Positions 1 to 9,520 of a stretch of 64,000 nucleotides of DNA are shown one piece after another (the stretch's first letter is position 1; every line of letters starts with the position of its first letter). The stretch covers positions 42,740,700 through 42,804,699 of the forward strand of contig JAJKFL010000014.1 in the NCBI GenBank assembly GCA_021186555.1, given 5' to 3'. Made by a program: the position numbers and the translations under genes. Under the pieces are notes generated by a model. The model saw only the letters and a list, made by a program, of their open reading frames with translations. It was not told the DNA's origin and searched no databases. Source of the stretch: Reticulitermes speratus (taxonomy: Eukaryota; Arthropoda; Insecta; Blattodea; Rhinotermitidae).

Positions 1-120
1 TATGTTGGACAACGAATTTGTATTGAACACACTTCACATCACAGATTAATGCCAGATGGGAAACTCCGTGACAATGTAACACTAAACCGCCAAATGCGGC
101 GCCTTCGTGCGTTACTGTAG
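1..120 (+). CDS. possible end of a coding exon entering from the left edge
   Basis: Frame 1 is open from the window edge to a TAG at 118-120, about 39 codons. The peptide ends in a basic stretch, NRQMRRLRALL, which is more protein-like than the surrounding AT-rich DNA. An AATAAA at 257-262 could serve as a polyadenylation signal. I do not recognise the family, and an open stretch of 39 codons can occur by chance. It could also be a transposon fragment. Confidence 0.2.
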   Translation, partial: YVGQRICIEHTSHHRLMPDGKLRDNVTLNRQMRRLRALL

Positions 121-435
121 CCGGCGCTGCTCACTGGCTGTGGATAAAGCATGCTCCTGGTGGTAACTTATGGACGTATGTCGCATGACATCTGCAAAAC
201 AGCCTCCTGCTTTGTCATATCTTCTCCTTCACCCCCGCTCCATTAATACTTGCACAAATAAAATTGCGAATTTCGACATTATTACAAAACCAAGTAAATA
301 CACTTATGAGGCACTATACCTTATTATTTTACATTATATTTTCTCCGACATATTTCTACTCACATCAAAATATAATGTATTCATTTGTTTTGTAATAGTG
401 ATACAATGCATGGAAAATGCAGAATATTAAGATTC
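121..435. other. no recognised feature
   Basis: AT-rich sequence holding only the AATAAA at 257-262. No transposon ends or coding signal were recognised. Confidence 0.5.
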
Positions 436-605
436 AAAATTATGGTCTTCTGAGTTATGGGACTGTGCAATCTGATTGGTGGGTACCAAGGTTTTGGTCA
501 TGACATGCTGCCTCCATCTTCCGACTGCCTGTGAAGACAAACACAGAATGCTCCTCCAAAACATTCATAACCATGTACCAGACTACACGGTGTCCTAACC
601 CAGAC
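436..605. repeat. imperfect inverted-repeat element, copy 1
   Basis: The left half (about 436-510, with TTATGGGACTGTGCAATCTG) and the right half (about 555-612, with CCAAAACATTCATAACC) are imperfect reverse complements. The layout resembles the palindromic hammerhead-bearing elements later in the window, but the ribozyme core is not intact here. A second copy lies at 1908-2090. Confidence 0.5.
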
Positions 606-930
606 TGCAATATGATTCCTCACCACTGTCAGCACCTCAAATCCTGTACCAAAGAATATAAAGAACAAGTGAAGTGTGGATGGAAATGTCACGTTGGGAA
701 AACTGAATTACAGGAAGTGCGTATGTTTTCTTTTTAAGACACAGTACTTAATACCACATACTTTCTCCACTTTTCTCATATTTTGCCTCTCGAACACTTC
801 CTGGTTACAAACATTATCAGTATAAATACACATTTTAGGGTCAGGACCACTACGGTGAATTTCAAAGTTCTACTAAAATGATACCACAAGGAATCACACA
901 CTCAAAACTACTTACACTGTTCATCGTTCT
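606..930. repeat. direct duplication block X, copy 1
   Basis: This block (with AAGTGTGGATGGAAATGTCA near 672, and TTATCAGTATAAATACA further on) is repeated in the same order at about 2595-2920. It is non-coding. It may be part of an unrecognised element or a local segmental duplication. Confidence 0.6.
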
Positions 931-1384
931 CCAAGTAGAAACAATTGCCTCCATTACACACAACTGTCACCACATGAAATAAAGTAAATACATATGCCAT
1001 AACTATGATTACATGAATAAAAACTTCATTCCTGATGGTGACATTTTCTTCACAGTACACACAACTCTAACACACTAAAGCTGCTGCTTGCCCAATGTTA
1101 CACAACAGTCAACACACAAAACAACAACAACAACAACACAAAGTTTAATACAAAATACAAGTTCAATCTGAGGTCACCGAGGTCCCAGACGAACGAACCA
1201 CATGGTCATTCTTCGTCACTTGAAACAGCATTTTGTCAGTTGCCTGTGAACAAGGACATGATCCACCTCCTATTCTTCACACAACATATGTGTGCTGTGA
1301 GCAACACAACTCATTAACAAGAAAATACGTCATGTAAGGTAAAGCTGTCACCATGTTTGATTAATCACCACACAGTAAGGATAC
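931..1384. other. no recognised feature apart from a short CAA microsatellite
   Basis: AT-rich sequence with a short (CAA)n run near 1121-1138. Nothing else recognised. Confidence 0.5.
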
Positions 1385-1510
1385 AGAGGGGTGTGGAGGT
1401 ACAGCTCCACACATTCATAACCCTGGCAATAGACAGAGATAACTGGTTTGCTTCCTGGCCCAGCCACTTTACCCTGAGCACGGAGTGAAGAGGAGGCTGG
1501 GCTGGTCTCA
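1385..1510 (-). mobile_element. relic of SINE family C
   Basis: Decayed match to the better copies at 5797 and 17040. The order 'cagagggg..tggaggta.agctc', a Pro-Trp-rich GC block and 'gaggctgggctggtct' is preserved. The tRNA-like head is missing. Confidence 0.45.
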
Positions 1511-1907
1511 GACATTCTCAGGATGCTTTAAAGATGAGAGAAAACTTTTTCCCTGTCTGAAATCCTTGGTCATCCAGCTCACAGCATCGCCTTCCTGTCA
1601 AGCAGGCAGTTGCCCAACAAGTTCAGAAGCGTCCACATTACATAGAGCATGGACATTCATTCTAGGTTTACAAGCACGCTGAGCCAGATCGATCCCATCA
1701 GGAACAACACACCTTATATAAGATGACAGTATCTTCCTTCTATGTCCAGGCCCCCCACTCTTCCATTGAGTTCTGAACAACGGTCAGTGAACTGCTTTCT
1801 CTTCAATTCAGTTTCTCTGACCTACAAAGCATATAATTTCTGAAACCTCCCATGCATGTTACAAGCCCTGAAATCCCTTCCTTCTTAATTATGTAACCTT
1901 GACATTA

Positions 1908-2090
1908 TTTCGTGAAGCTTCGAAATTGTAGTCTTTCGGTTATGGGACCGTGTAACCTGATTGGTGGGTACCGACGTTTTTCGTTCGGACATACTGCTTC
2001 CATCCTCAGATGGCCTGTGAAGACAGACCCAGAATGCTCCTCCAAAACATTTACAACCATGTACCAGACTATACCTTGACCGCATTATAC
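1908..2090. repeat. imperfect inverted-repeat element, copy 2
   Basis: Second copy of the 436-605 element. It shares GATTGGTGGGTACC and CCAGAATGCTCCTCCAAAAC. The right half is cut short near 2085, where unrelated sequence and a poly-A run begin. Confidence 0.5.
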
Positions 2091-2139
2091 ATCATACCAA
2101 ATCATGTCGTCAATAAATCCATGACCCACCCCCACAACA

Positions 2140-2145
2140 AAAAAA

Positions 2146-2188
<43 letters not shown>

Positions 2189-2225
2189 ATAATAATAAAA
2201 TAATAATATAATAATATATATACAC
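2140..2225. repeat. poly-A tract followed by TAA/TA microsatellite
   Basis: About 45 A residues are followed by an irregular (TAA)n and (TA)n run. It might be the tail of a retroposed sequence. No matching target duplication was found. Confidence 0.7.
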
Positions 2226-2227
2226 TC

Positions 2228-2578
2228 CACCGTAGTACTCCTCACCGCACAACACGTAGTACACTCTGCTCCACGCAAAAACATTTCATATGCTTTTAAT
2301 ACCACACGCCAGCAGTTCCACAATCTACCATCTACAGTGCTTTTATAATTTTACAACTTTTAGAGAATCTTTTTACAAGATTTTAACTTATGTTTCAAAG
2401 TGCAGATAGAATATTTTAAATCATGTGTTGAAGTGACTGTAGCTTTTAGCAATAAAACCCCCTGACGATGATCCTAGGATCGAAACACGTGTAGGGGTAC
2501 AATTTTAACAATTTTATAATAAAGCTACTTAAAAAGTGGTTTTAGTGTGCATCGGTTGGTTTATAACTTAATTTATAT
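2228..2578 (+). mobile_element. hammerhead-bearing element, Penelope-like, copy 1
   Basis: About 350 bp, duplicated almost exactly at 3098-3455. Shared landmarks are CCACACGCCAGCAGTTCC, TTTTTACAAGATTTTAACTT and TGTTGAAGTGACTGTAGC. The hammerhead-like core is at 2456-2499, and the 3' part ends in AGTGTGCATCGGTTGG. No reverse transcriptase frame is present, so this is a non-coding derivative. Assignment to Penelope-like elements rests on the hammerhead motif plus the inverted-arm layout seen in copy 2. Confidence 0.5.
2456..2499 (+). ncRNA. candidate hammerhead ribozyme core HH1
   Basis: Core CTGACGA (2462-2468) is followed by a self-complementary stem II (GATCCTAGGATC), GAAA (2482-2485), a palindromic stem III (ACACGTGT), a cleavage position A at 2493, and GGGGT pairing with ACCCC upstream to make a five-pair stem I. 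All invariant hammerhead positions (CUGANGA, GAAA, U-H) are met. Cleavage activity is an inference. Confidence 0.55.
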
Positions 2579-2594
2579 ATATATATATTCAGAC

Positions 2595-2925
2595 CCACTA
2601 AAGTGTGGATGGAAATGTCATGTTGGGAAAACTAAATGCAACAAGGGCAGTGTCTTTTACACAGTATTTAATACCACTTTCTCTTTCCACCAGCTGTGTA
2701 CACTCTGTTTCATATTTTGCTGCTCTCTCTCTCTCTCTCTCTCTCTCAAAAAGAAAAAAAAACCCGAGGAAACAAAATCTGAAATACTGTTACGGACATT
2801 ATCAGTATAAATACATACTTTAGAGTCAGGCTCACATACGATGAATTTCAAAGTTCTAGTAGAATGACACCACAAGGACAATGACACACAATTGAAACTA
2901 CTTACACTGTTGGAAGTTGTAGATG
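2595..2925. repeat. direct duplication block X, copy 2
   Basis: Repeats block X of 606-930 and adds an internal (CT)n run near 2725-2748 followed by an A-rich stretch. The hammerhead element at 2228-2578 sits between this copy and the preceding inverted repeat, unlike copy 1. This suggests the insertion came after the duplication. Confidence 0.6.
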
Positions 2926-3014
2926 GTGTAATGACTTTACAGCATGCACAACTAATCATCACATTTCATCAATAAACAAAAAACATCATCATTATTAAAT
3001 ATAACCTTCACATA

Positions 3015-3460
3015 TTAAATTACATTACAAACCAACTGATGCACACTAAAACCACTTTTTAAGTAGCTTTATTATAAAATTGTTAAAATTATACCCACTC
3101 CACCGTAATACTGTTCACCACACAACAAGCAGTACACTTCGCTCCACACAAAAACAGTCCACATGCTTTTAATACCACGATCCCACACGCCAGCAGTTCC
3201 GCAATATACCATCTACAGTGCTTTTATAATTTTACAACTTTTAATGAATCTTTTTACAAGATTTTAACTTATGTTTTAAAGTGCTGAAAAAATATTTTAA
3301 ATCATGTGTTGAAGTGACTGTAGCTTTTAGCAAAAAAACCCCTGACGATGATCCTAGGATCGAAACACGTGTAGGGGTACAATTTTAACAATTTTATAAT
3401 AAAGCTACTTAAAAAGTGGTTTTAGTGTGCATCAGTTGGTTTATAACTTAATTTAATATG
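3015..3460 (+). mobile_element. hammerhead-bearing element, Penelope-like, copy 2, with inverted arm
   Basis: Contains the same 350-bp body as copy 1. It is preceded at 3018-3100 by an inverted copy of its own 3' end: AACCAACTGATGCACAC at the left mirrors GTGTGCATCAGTTGGTT at the right. The body is therefore bounded by terminal arms of about 75 bp in opposite orientation. Just outside the right end is ATGCACGGTGGCAACAG, which resembles the 23-bp array unit at 61655-62263. Confidence 0.55.
3338..3380 (+). ncRNA. candidate hammerhead ribozyme core HH2
   Basis: Same core as HH1: CTGACGA at 3342-3348, palindromic stem II, GAAA at 3362-3365, ACACGTGT stem III, A at 3373. Stem I has only three clear C-G pairs, so it may be weaker than HH1. 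Confidence 0.5.
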
Positions 3461-3850
3461 ACGAAGATGCACGGTGGCAACAGTGTGAAAAAAAAATAAC
3501 CTTCACATATTTTCAATAACAATGACATCCCCTTACCCTGTGTCAACAATACACTAGAATCACCTCCAATGTTCGGAAATGTAAAAATTCCTCCGCCAAA
3601 TTCTCGAAATCAAGCGTCACAAAATACGATACACATACGTACATGCACATCACCACACCCAACTGTCACGCGACTCCCATGTTACAAAACCTGACAACAA
3701 AACTGCCTTCATGTGCCACCTATGCGGAAGTAAAGACCCACAAACGTGCGTCCTTGCCATTGGTGTCTCCACAAGACCTTGTTTCCAGGGCTCCATTTAT
3801 GTTTCATCGGGGTGGTTGGGTGAGTGTCGAGGTTCTCACATCAGTGTAAC
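3461..3850. other. no recognised feature
   Basis: Only short chance frames are seen. Nothing resembling a gene or known repeat. Confidence 0.5.
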
Positions 3851-4050
3851 TGAGGATTCTGGTTTCTGGGATATAATGATGTGTTGCTGGTTACGTGGTT
3901 CCCAGTGTTTCAGAGGAATGTATTACATTGATCGGCAAGGGTTCAGTGGTCCATGTTCCCTTGAAGACGGGGGCAATATGTTCCTTCAAAGTATCAGGAA
4001 CCACATACTCAGCAACTCAGCGTCATATCCCAGAAGACAGGAATCCTAGA
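3851..4050. repeat. inverted-repeat element with decayed hammerhead-like centre
   Basis: The left arm (GATTCTGGTTTCTGGGATAT, near 3854) and right arm (ATATCCCAGAAGACAGGAATC, near 4025) are imperfect reverse complements. TTGAAGA and GTTTCAG occur between them in the places where the core motifs sit in better copies at 49975 and 60670. The core itself is not intact. Confidence 0.45.
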
Positions 4051-5215
4051 ATAAGGCGGTATTTGCACGTTTTATAAATGAGGACAATCTCAAAGAATGT
4101 TTGTAAAATGAAAGTACAACACTCAGCAGAAAAACTGAGGTCATAAAGGGTATAACAGGTCAAGATAAATGTCACACAGCAGGAAGTATATGGGAGGTAA
4201 TTCAAAACAGCGCCCCGAGGGGAGACAGGAGTACAGTGGCTTGGTTGCTACACGATGCGCATAAAGTACAAACAACAAAACAGGAAATAACTGTAACCTC
4301 TCCTCGACATTAAGCCCCCATCAAAATAAACTGCCATACAAAAAAAACTGGTGCATAACACAAAATACTGATTTTATTTAGACCACTAACTGTTAGTTCA
4401 AACATATTTGCCAAGCACAAAGAAAAATGTATTTATAACTGCACGTTATATGCTGCAGAATAAAACTTTACATTAGATCTGGAACAAATGAATATCAAGG
4501 CCAGTGAAGTATGAAAATCCTATGAAGCACGTGTACTTCAAATTTTACTGTCAACTTGTCAACCAGTCCCTATGCATAAGCTACTAGTTTTAAAACCACT
4601 GTCCTTTGTCTGGGCACACAGCTTATTAAATTTCATACTGCCATGACTAATTGCACGTCAACAAAGTTTCAAAATGTGCTCACACATCTGGTGGAGCATG
4701 GTTTTCAAAACAAAATAAGCAATTAAACACTTGTGCATCATCAGAGACAACTGTACTTACATTCTCTGTGGAGAAGCAAGCTATAGATCCCAAGGTGCCT
4801 AAATTTTGTACTGGGGCACCAACTTCATGGAACTTCATGTCACCCTCCTGGCACCTAGGATTTTGGGGTAGCTGCTATATTTCTACAAAATCTGTGCACC
4901 CCTTCTATAGACACCACATCACAAAATGTAAAAACCAGTCAAGATCTTAACAGTGTGTGTCTTATTGCTTCGCTGAGCATGTCAGCTGTCACGGGATACG
5001 CCAGTCAATGCAGGCTTTCTATGCAATGAAGCTGCCATGCTCAGGGGAAACAACAGAAGAAACACTCTGTATAACAAGCAAGGAGAATTGAAATTGTCAT
5101 CTCAATGGACCAATGAGAATGTTGTTACTAAATTCCCATAAACATGCATATTTGTAAACACTTTTTTTATTATTATTGTTGCAAGTTACTAATTTACTCC
5201 ATGTGCTGGTATTAT
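4051..5215. other. no recognised feature
   Basis: AT-rich. The frame at 4651-4950 shows no recognisable motif or codon bias and is probably chance. Confidence 0.5.
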
Positions 5216-5790
5216 ATAGTAAAATTCCTCTAATCTGGCTACGGACATTCCGAAAATCCTGATACTGCGGCAGTTGAGAAAAAAGTCCCAAGGCAGGGAG
5301 TTTCGCTGACAATAACACTGAGTATGCATATTGATTCTGCGACTTTATCGCCAGTTATCTGGACGTTATTGAGCCCCCTGAGTTATTATAATGGCTTCAG
5401 AAGATCTCAAGATGAGTAAACAAGGTACTGCTGGCAAGAGGGAAAATTTAACTTTAACAATTCCTCAGAAACTTTAAACAATTAGGAGTCTTGAAAGTGA
5501 TGGAAGCTGAAGTGTGGTCGTCGCTACATGCAACATTCAATCGTCAACTGTCTATGATATAAAGAAATGGAAGGACCAATTACAATTGCTTGCGGCATCA
5601 TGTGAAAGCGTGAACAGCCTTGTCAACTGACAGACATTGCAGAAGCATAAATTAGCATAACTGGACAAGCTTGGGTTCAAGTGGTTCATAGCAATGCATT
5701 CTGAAGGAAAACCCATGATTGGGCCTGTGAGAACTCAAAATGTTTGGTCTTCTTACAACGAATACTCCTCTGATTAATGTGCAGTCCAAG
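5216..5790 (+). pseudogene. decayed Tigger/pogo-type transposase, 5' part
   Basis: An ATG at 5391 opens MASEDLKMSKQGTAGKRE, followed after a stop by pieces such as SSTVYDIKKWKDQLQLLAAS, QTLQKHKLA and MHSEGKPM. These resemble the CENP-B-type helix-turn-helix N-terminus of Tigger/Jerky-like DDE transposases. Several stops and frameshifts break it, and the catalytic domain is absent. Upstream, AAAATTCCTCTAATCTGGC at about 5220 fits a pogo/Tigger terminal sequence. SINE C begins right after the break, so the 3' part was lost or displaced there. Confidence 0.6.
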
Positions 5791-5796
5791 TACAGG

Positions 5797-6010
5797 TAAA
5801 GTTCACCCTAGAACAGGCCATGAAGGCCCAGAGGGGGAGTAGAGGTATAGCTGTACTCTTTCTTTAACCTCGGCACTAGATGAGGGTGGGTGGTCAACGC
5901 CACGGCACGGCTGCTTTACCCCTGGGAATGACCCGGTACCCATTGTACAGGAGGCTGGGTGGGCCCCAGGGCTGGTCTGGACGGGTGCTGAAAATCTCGC
6001 CTCCACTGAG
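5797..6010 (-). mobile_element. SINE family C, head-truncated copy
   Basis: Closely matches the body of the fuller copy at 17040-17334, including AACAGGCCATGAAGGCCCAG and ATGACCCGGTACCCATTGTA. On the minus strand the tRNA-like head would lie beyond 6010 but is missing. Confidence 0.65.
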
Positions 6011-6530
6011 CAGAGGTTATGTTAAAATTGGTTTGTGTCACATCAAACAACAGAAAGTAAAGACGAAATTTATGGACAGCTACATGTTACTATCGTACAG
6101 CTATCCTTTGCCAAATGTGGATTTTAAGTATCCCTGACTTTCCATTTATATACAGCTTTACCAACTGCAGTATCTGGGTTGTGTCTGCAGTTCCAATCTT
6201 GCATGAAAGTAAAAGGAAAAACAAAAAACAAACACATCACCATGCACTTCAACTCTCAGTCGTCTTACATCTTTAATGGCAAATACATAAAACTGCTATT
6301 TTATTTTTTTTAACTCCATGAAAATGCTATTTTATTGTTTCTTATTAGTAACTTACCTAAACACATATTAATTTTTATACAAATTATTCCGTATTCTTTA
6401 CGTTTTCAAGGTAAATAGAAAAATTAGTTCTTTTCTTTTTGTACTTTAACATTCACTGTGGCTTTGTCTCAGTTATTATAGATATATAACAAATAAACGT
6501 CAGCCCTTTATTCACCAGTGTTATGTAAAA
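6011..6530. other. no recognised feature
   Basis: AT-rich spacer. No coding signal or transposon ends seen. Confidence 0.5.
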
Positions 6531-6675
6531 TAAGATAGGGACAGGTGGCGGGCTCTTGTGAGTGCGGTAATAAACCTTCTGGTTCCATAAAACGCAGGAA
6601 TTTGACTAGCTGGCGACCTGTTAGCTTCTCAAGAAGGACTCTGCTCCTTGGAGTTAGTTAGTTATGTAACATAAA
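6531..6675 (+). mobile_element. 3' end of the main LINE family, 5'-truncated
   Basis: Begins at [15 protein letters not shown] followed by a stop, then the same 3' tail as the copy at 49130-49652 (GACCTGTTAGCTTCTCA, CTTGGAGTTAGTTAG). The extreme 5' truncation is typical of target-primed LINE insertion. The tail is a short GTTA run. Confidence 0.7.
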
Positions 6676-7477
6676 GCACAAACACATACAATAATGTAAT
6701 TACTGTACAGAATTCATAAACTTTAACTATATAATTACTAGCATTCTAATATCAAAAGTAAACAGATAAAAGAGAAAAAGTAAAAATAGTAAATAAAACA
6801 ACTACTGGATCCAGTAAGGAAAATTTATTATTAATGAATATGTAATTATGACAAAGTAACTTTTGTTACTTTTTAATATGCTAATATTTGCAGAATGTTC
6901 ATGTGATCTCTTGTGGAACAACACTCTTGATGCGTCAGCACTGACATGTGCGTGCCCCAATACATGGCACTGGTGACTCAGAGACATTAAGCAGGTGTAT
7001 TATATATCTACATAAGTGAATATTACTTATACTCTTATGAATGGTAACAGCTGTTCTAACCTCAAATTCTCCAAAGACCTTAGCCTTGCCAAACAATTTC
7101 TCTCTTGTTGTTGTTGTTCTTCTTCCAGGAATGGAATCCTTACAGCAACTAATTCATGTGCTGTAAAGTCATTTTGTGAAGTTATCAAATTTTAAACAGC
7201 AGCCTGCACACACACTCATACATCCCCCACACAAACTCACCAAACTCTATGACTGAAGTGGGAAAGCTTACATGTAGAAATTCACAATTCACAGTCACTG
7301 TAGCATCACCATGGCCTCCAAAACTACTACAAAATTCATTAAAGAAATCAGATGTCTGGTTTTAGGTCTGATGAAAACTGAAGCTTAAGTTCATATTAAC
7401 GAGTCCTTTCCTGCTTGTACATAAAACATTTGCATGTCCGCTCATTTCAAAACACGTAACGTACATTTTACCTTGTA
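6676..7477 (-). other. 3' flank and probable 3' UTR of the PRPF38A gene
   Basis: No gene. Read on the minus strand, the first good polyadenylation signal after the stop codon is AATAAA at 6829-6824, which would give a 3' UTR of roughly 650 bases. The true cleavage site is unknown. A short GTT run lies near 7108-7119. Confidence 0.35.
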
Positions 7478-8506
7478 TTACAGGTCACGATGCCTGGGTC
7501 TGGCCCTGTCCTGTTCCCTCATTCTGTCCTGATCTCTCATTCTGTCCTGATCTCTCACCCTGTCCTGTTCACGCCCTCTGTCCTGCTCCCTGTCCCTGCG
7601 TCGCACATCCCTCTCTTGTTCACCTCCACGGTTTGTTCGAGGGTGCTCCCTTTCACGATGACCTACCCTACCACCTACTGGTGACTTGGACCTATGTCGC
7701 CTCTCTCTGCTCCTGCTTCTGCGGGTCTTCTTATCCCTGTCAGGGCGAACACGTTCTCGTTCTCTGCTTCGCCTCCGTTCACGGTCCCTGTTCCTTTCAC
7801 GTGAGGCACTCCTACGTCGTGATGGCGAAGGTCGACGAACTTTATCTTCTCTAACACGAGGCCAATGTGTTTCCACATTTACTGGAACTTCGGGAGGCTT
7901 AACGACTTCTTCCTCGTCACCTGACGATTCAATGCCTTCATCCAAATCATCTTCTAATGCAGAAATCTTAGGCTCAAGTTCATTGTTTTCTTCCAATACA
8001 TGTCGTTTTTGTATACGTGGCAAGATAATATCGCACAATCTTTCTTCACGCAAAAGCTCATCGATAAATTCATCCATGTGAACAAGTTCAAAGGAACCCT
8101 GCCGGTTCTGCCTACGAAGTTTCCTACTGTCATTAAACAACGGTTCCAAATACTTGTAACAGTCCAAGGACGTGCCCACAAGACGCATATACGTTGCCCC
8201 CAACGCACGCACATACTTAAATTCTTCATTCTTGATGAACTCTACAATTATATCCTTTTCTGGTTGAATCTGCAACATTTTCAGTACCAAACAGAGAAAT
8301 GGTGTTGGCTTTATGTTCCCTCCATAAACACCACCAAGATACCTCAATTCCATGGCCTTATCTACCAATAGCTCTGCACTTAATGCAAAACATTCTTCCT
8401 TCCAGTATTTACAGTCATATATTCTTGACCGTATTATTTTCTCGATCAAATATTGCGGGTTTGTACCACGAACTGACTTCGCGTCTTTCACTGTGCGATT
8501 CGCCAT
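7478..8506 (-). CDS. PRPF38A: pre-mRNA-splicing factor 38A (PRP38 family), single exon
   Basis: A 342-residue protein. Residues 1-180 match the PRP38 domain closely from memory of the family: MANRTVKDA start, GTNPQYLIEKIIRSRIY, YWKEECFALSAEL, LGGVYGGNIKPTPFL, MLQIQPEKDIIVEFIKN and DEFIDELLREERLCDI. An acidic linker (about 185-205) leads to an Arg/Ser/Glu/Asp-rich tail (about 220-342) ending in repeated QDRxRxQDR blocks. PRPF38A proteins join the U4/U6.U5 spliceosome and are needed for its catalytic activation. The ATG at 8506 is chosen because family proteins start MANRTV and an in-frame TAG sits upstream at 8572-8570. The whole frame is one exon with no stop, whereas the human gene is split. 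So this is either a naturally intronless insect gene or a retrocopy; I saw no poly-A or target duplication beside it. Confidence 0.92.
   Translation of the reverse strand: MANRTVKDAKSVRGTNPQYLIEKIIRSRIYDCKYWKEECFALSAELLVDKAMELRYLGGVYGGNIKPTPFLCLVLKMLQIQPEKDIIVEFIKNEEFKYVRALGATYMRLVGTSLDCYKYLEPLFNDSRKLRRQNRQGSFELVHMDEFIDELLREERLCDIILPRIQKRHVLEENNELEPKISALEDDLDEGIESSGDEEEVVKPPEVPVNVETHWPRVREDKVRRPSPSRRRSASRERNRDRERRRSRERERVRPDRDKKTRRSRSRERRHRSKSPVGGRVGHREREHPRTNRGGEQERDVRRRDREQDRGREQDRVRDQDRMRDQDRMREQDRARPRHRDL
7515..7610 (-). repeat. 18-bp repeats encoding the QDR tail of PRPF38A
   Basis: The C-terminal codons consist of about six diverged copies of an 18-bp unit (plus-strand form 'cctgatctctcattctgt'). 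They encode hexapeptides such as DQDRMR. The length is a multiple of three, so copy-number change would keep the frame. Confidence 0.75.
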
Positions 8507-9292
8507 GTTATCACTGTAGCCTTCTATATCATTCTGTTCCCACTCGTGGCAGACATTTCCTTGCAAATACTAGCCACCACAGATTATGCTAGCCACCACG
8601 TAGCTCAGATAACAGTACATATCGTAAATGCTGTTCGCTACTGCACAGATAGCTGCACAAGCAAGTATGCTGGTTCCCCCATCTAGCGGCAAATATCTGA
8701 AACACTAATTACCATGCTGCACCTGGTTGTTGGAGCACTGATGAAAGGTACGGAACACCTAGAGCATTTTCTCTGAAAACTATAGTTACCAGTGTGCACA
8801 TACAAACTGAATATTTTATTTGTAAGCTTCATTCCAGAACTATTAACTCCGAATGTACAGTTCTATATTCATGCTGCAGTGATAACGAAATGTATTTCGA
8901 AAAATGATCACAACTACACTTTCTGACTGAATGTAATACAGAGTGGCCACAAAATCCTATGCCTGAGATTGTGTCCTTTGTTAATTATTTGTTTATTTTT
9001 TATATCAGTGTCAATCACACTGTATATTTGAAGATGTTTCAGACGTGGTTTGTTCCACAACTGCTTGAGGTTTTGTGCAAAATGATGGTGCAATCAGCAA
9101 ATTATGCTTTTCCAGTTACAGAGCATCTTTATGACACAATGAGTGGACAATGAATTGGGCGGGCATGTGATATGGTGTGGTCAACTGGAAGTCCGGACTT
9201 TACAACATGTAACAATTTGTTTTGGGCGCTGTGACGGAGAGCATTTCCCAGCTGTACCCAACAATATTTGAAGCCCTAAATACAGCTATCGC
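8507..9292. other. upstream flank of PRPF38A and spacer
   Basis: The PRPF38A promoter should lie in the first few hundred bases of this interval. No TATA box or initiator could be assigned with confidence. The remainder shows nothing recognisable. Confidence 0.4.
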
Positions 9293-9380
9293 CGATCCCA
9301 GTGGCCGTGCGGTCTAAGGCGTGGGTCTTCGGCCGCTCGCTCACTAGGATCGTGGGTTCGAATCCCACCGGGGGCATGGA
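9293..9380 (+). mobile_element. SINE family A head, interrupted copy A1
   Basis: tRNA-derived head with an A-box-like GTGGCCGTGCGGTCTAAGG and a B box GGTTCGAATCC. It matches copies at 31699, 37392, 45511 and 58209. Its body is displaced: after GGGGCATGGATGT comes repeat block X. The SINE body resumes at about 10976. Confidence 0.75.
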
Positions 9381-9500
9381 TGTTTGTGTTGTGTTTGTTG
9401 TAAGGACGGTAGCATGGAACGTAAAGTGACATGAAGGACGAAAGGATTTAAACAGTACAAAAATGGATCAAAGGGGAAAAACCCCGGACAGACAAAAAAA
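9381..9500 (+). repeat. poly-A-tailed block X1 inserted in SINE A1
   Basis: About 120 bp starting TGTTTGTGTTGTGTTTGTTG and ending in a GGACAG plus A run. It is flanked on both sides by the same 18-bp piece of the SINE (9361-9378 and 9501-9518), as expected for a target-site duplication. A near-identical copy lies at 10856-10972. Confidence 0.6.
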
Positions 9501-9520
9501 AATCCCACCGGGGGCATGTA

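Noticed and set aside
531..737. Cys/His-rich frame resembling a zinc finger (CPNPDCNMIPHHCQHLKSC)
   Set aside because: Its first half lies in a repeat arm that also occurs, with changes, at 1908-2090, and the frame is short and not shared. The finger-like spacing is probably chance.
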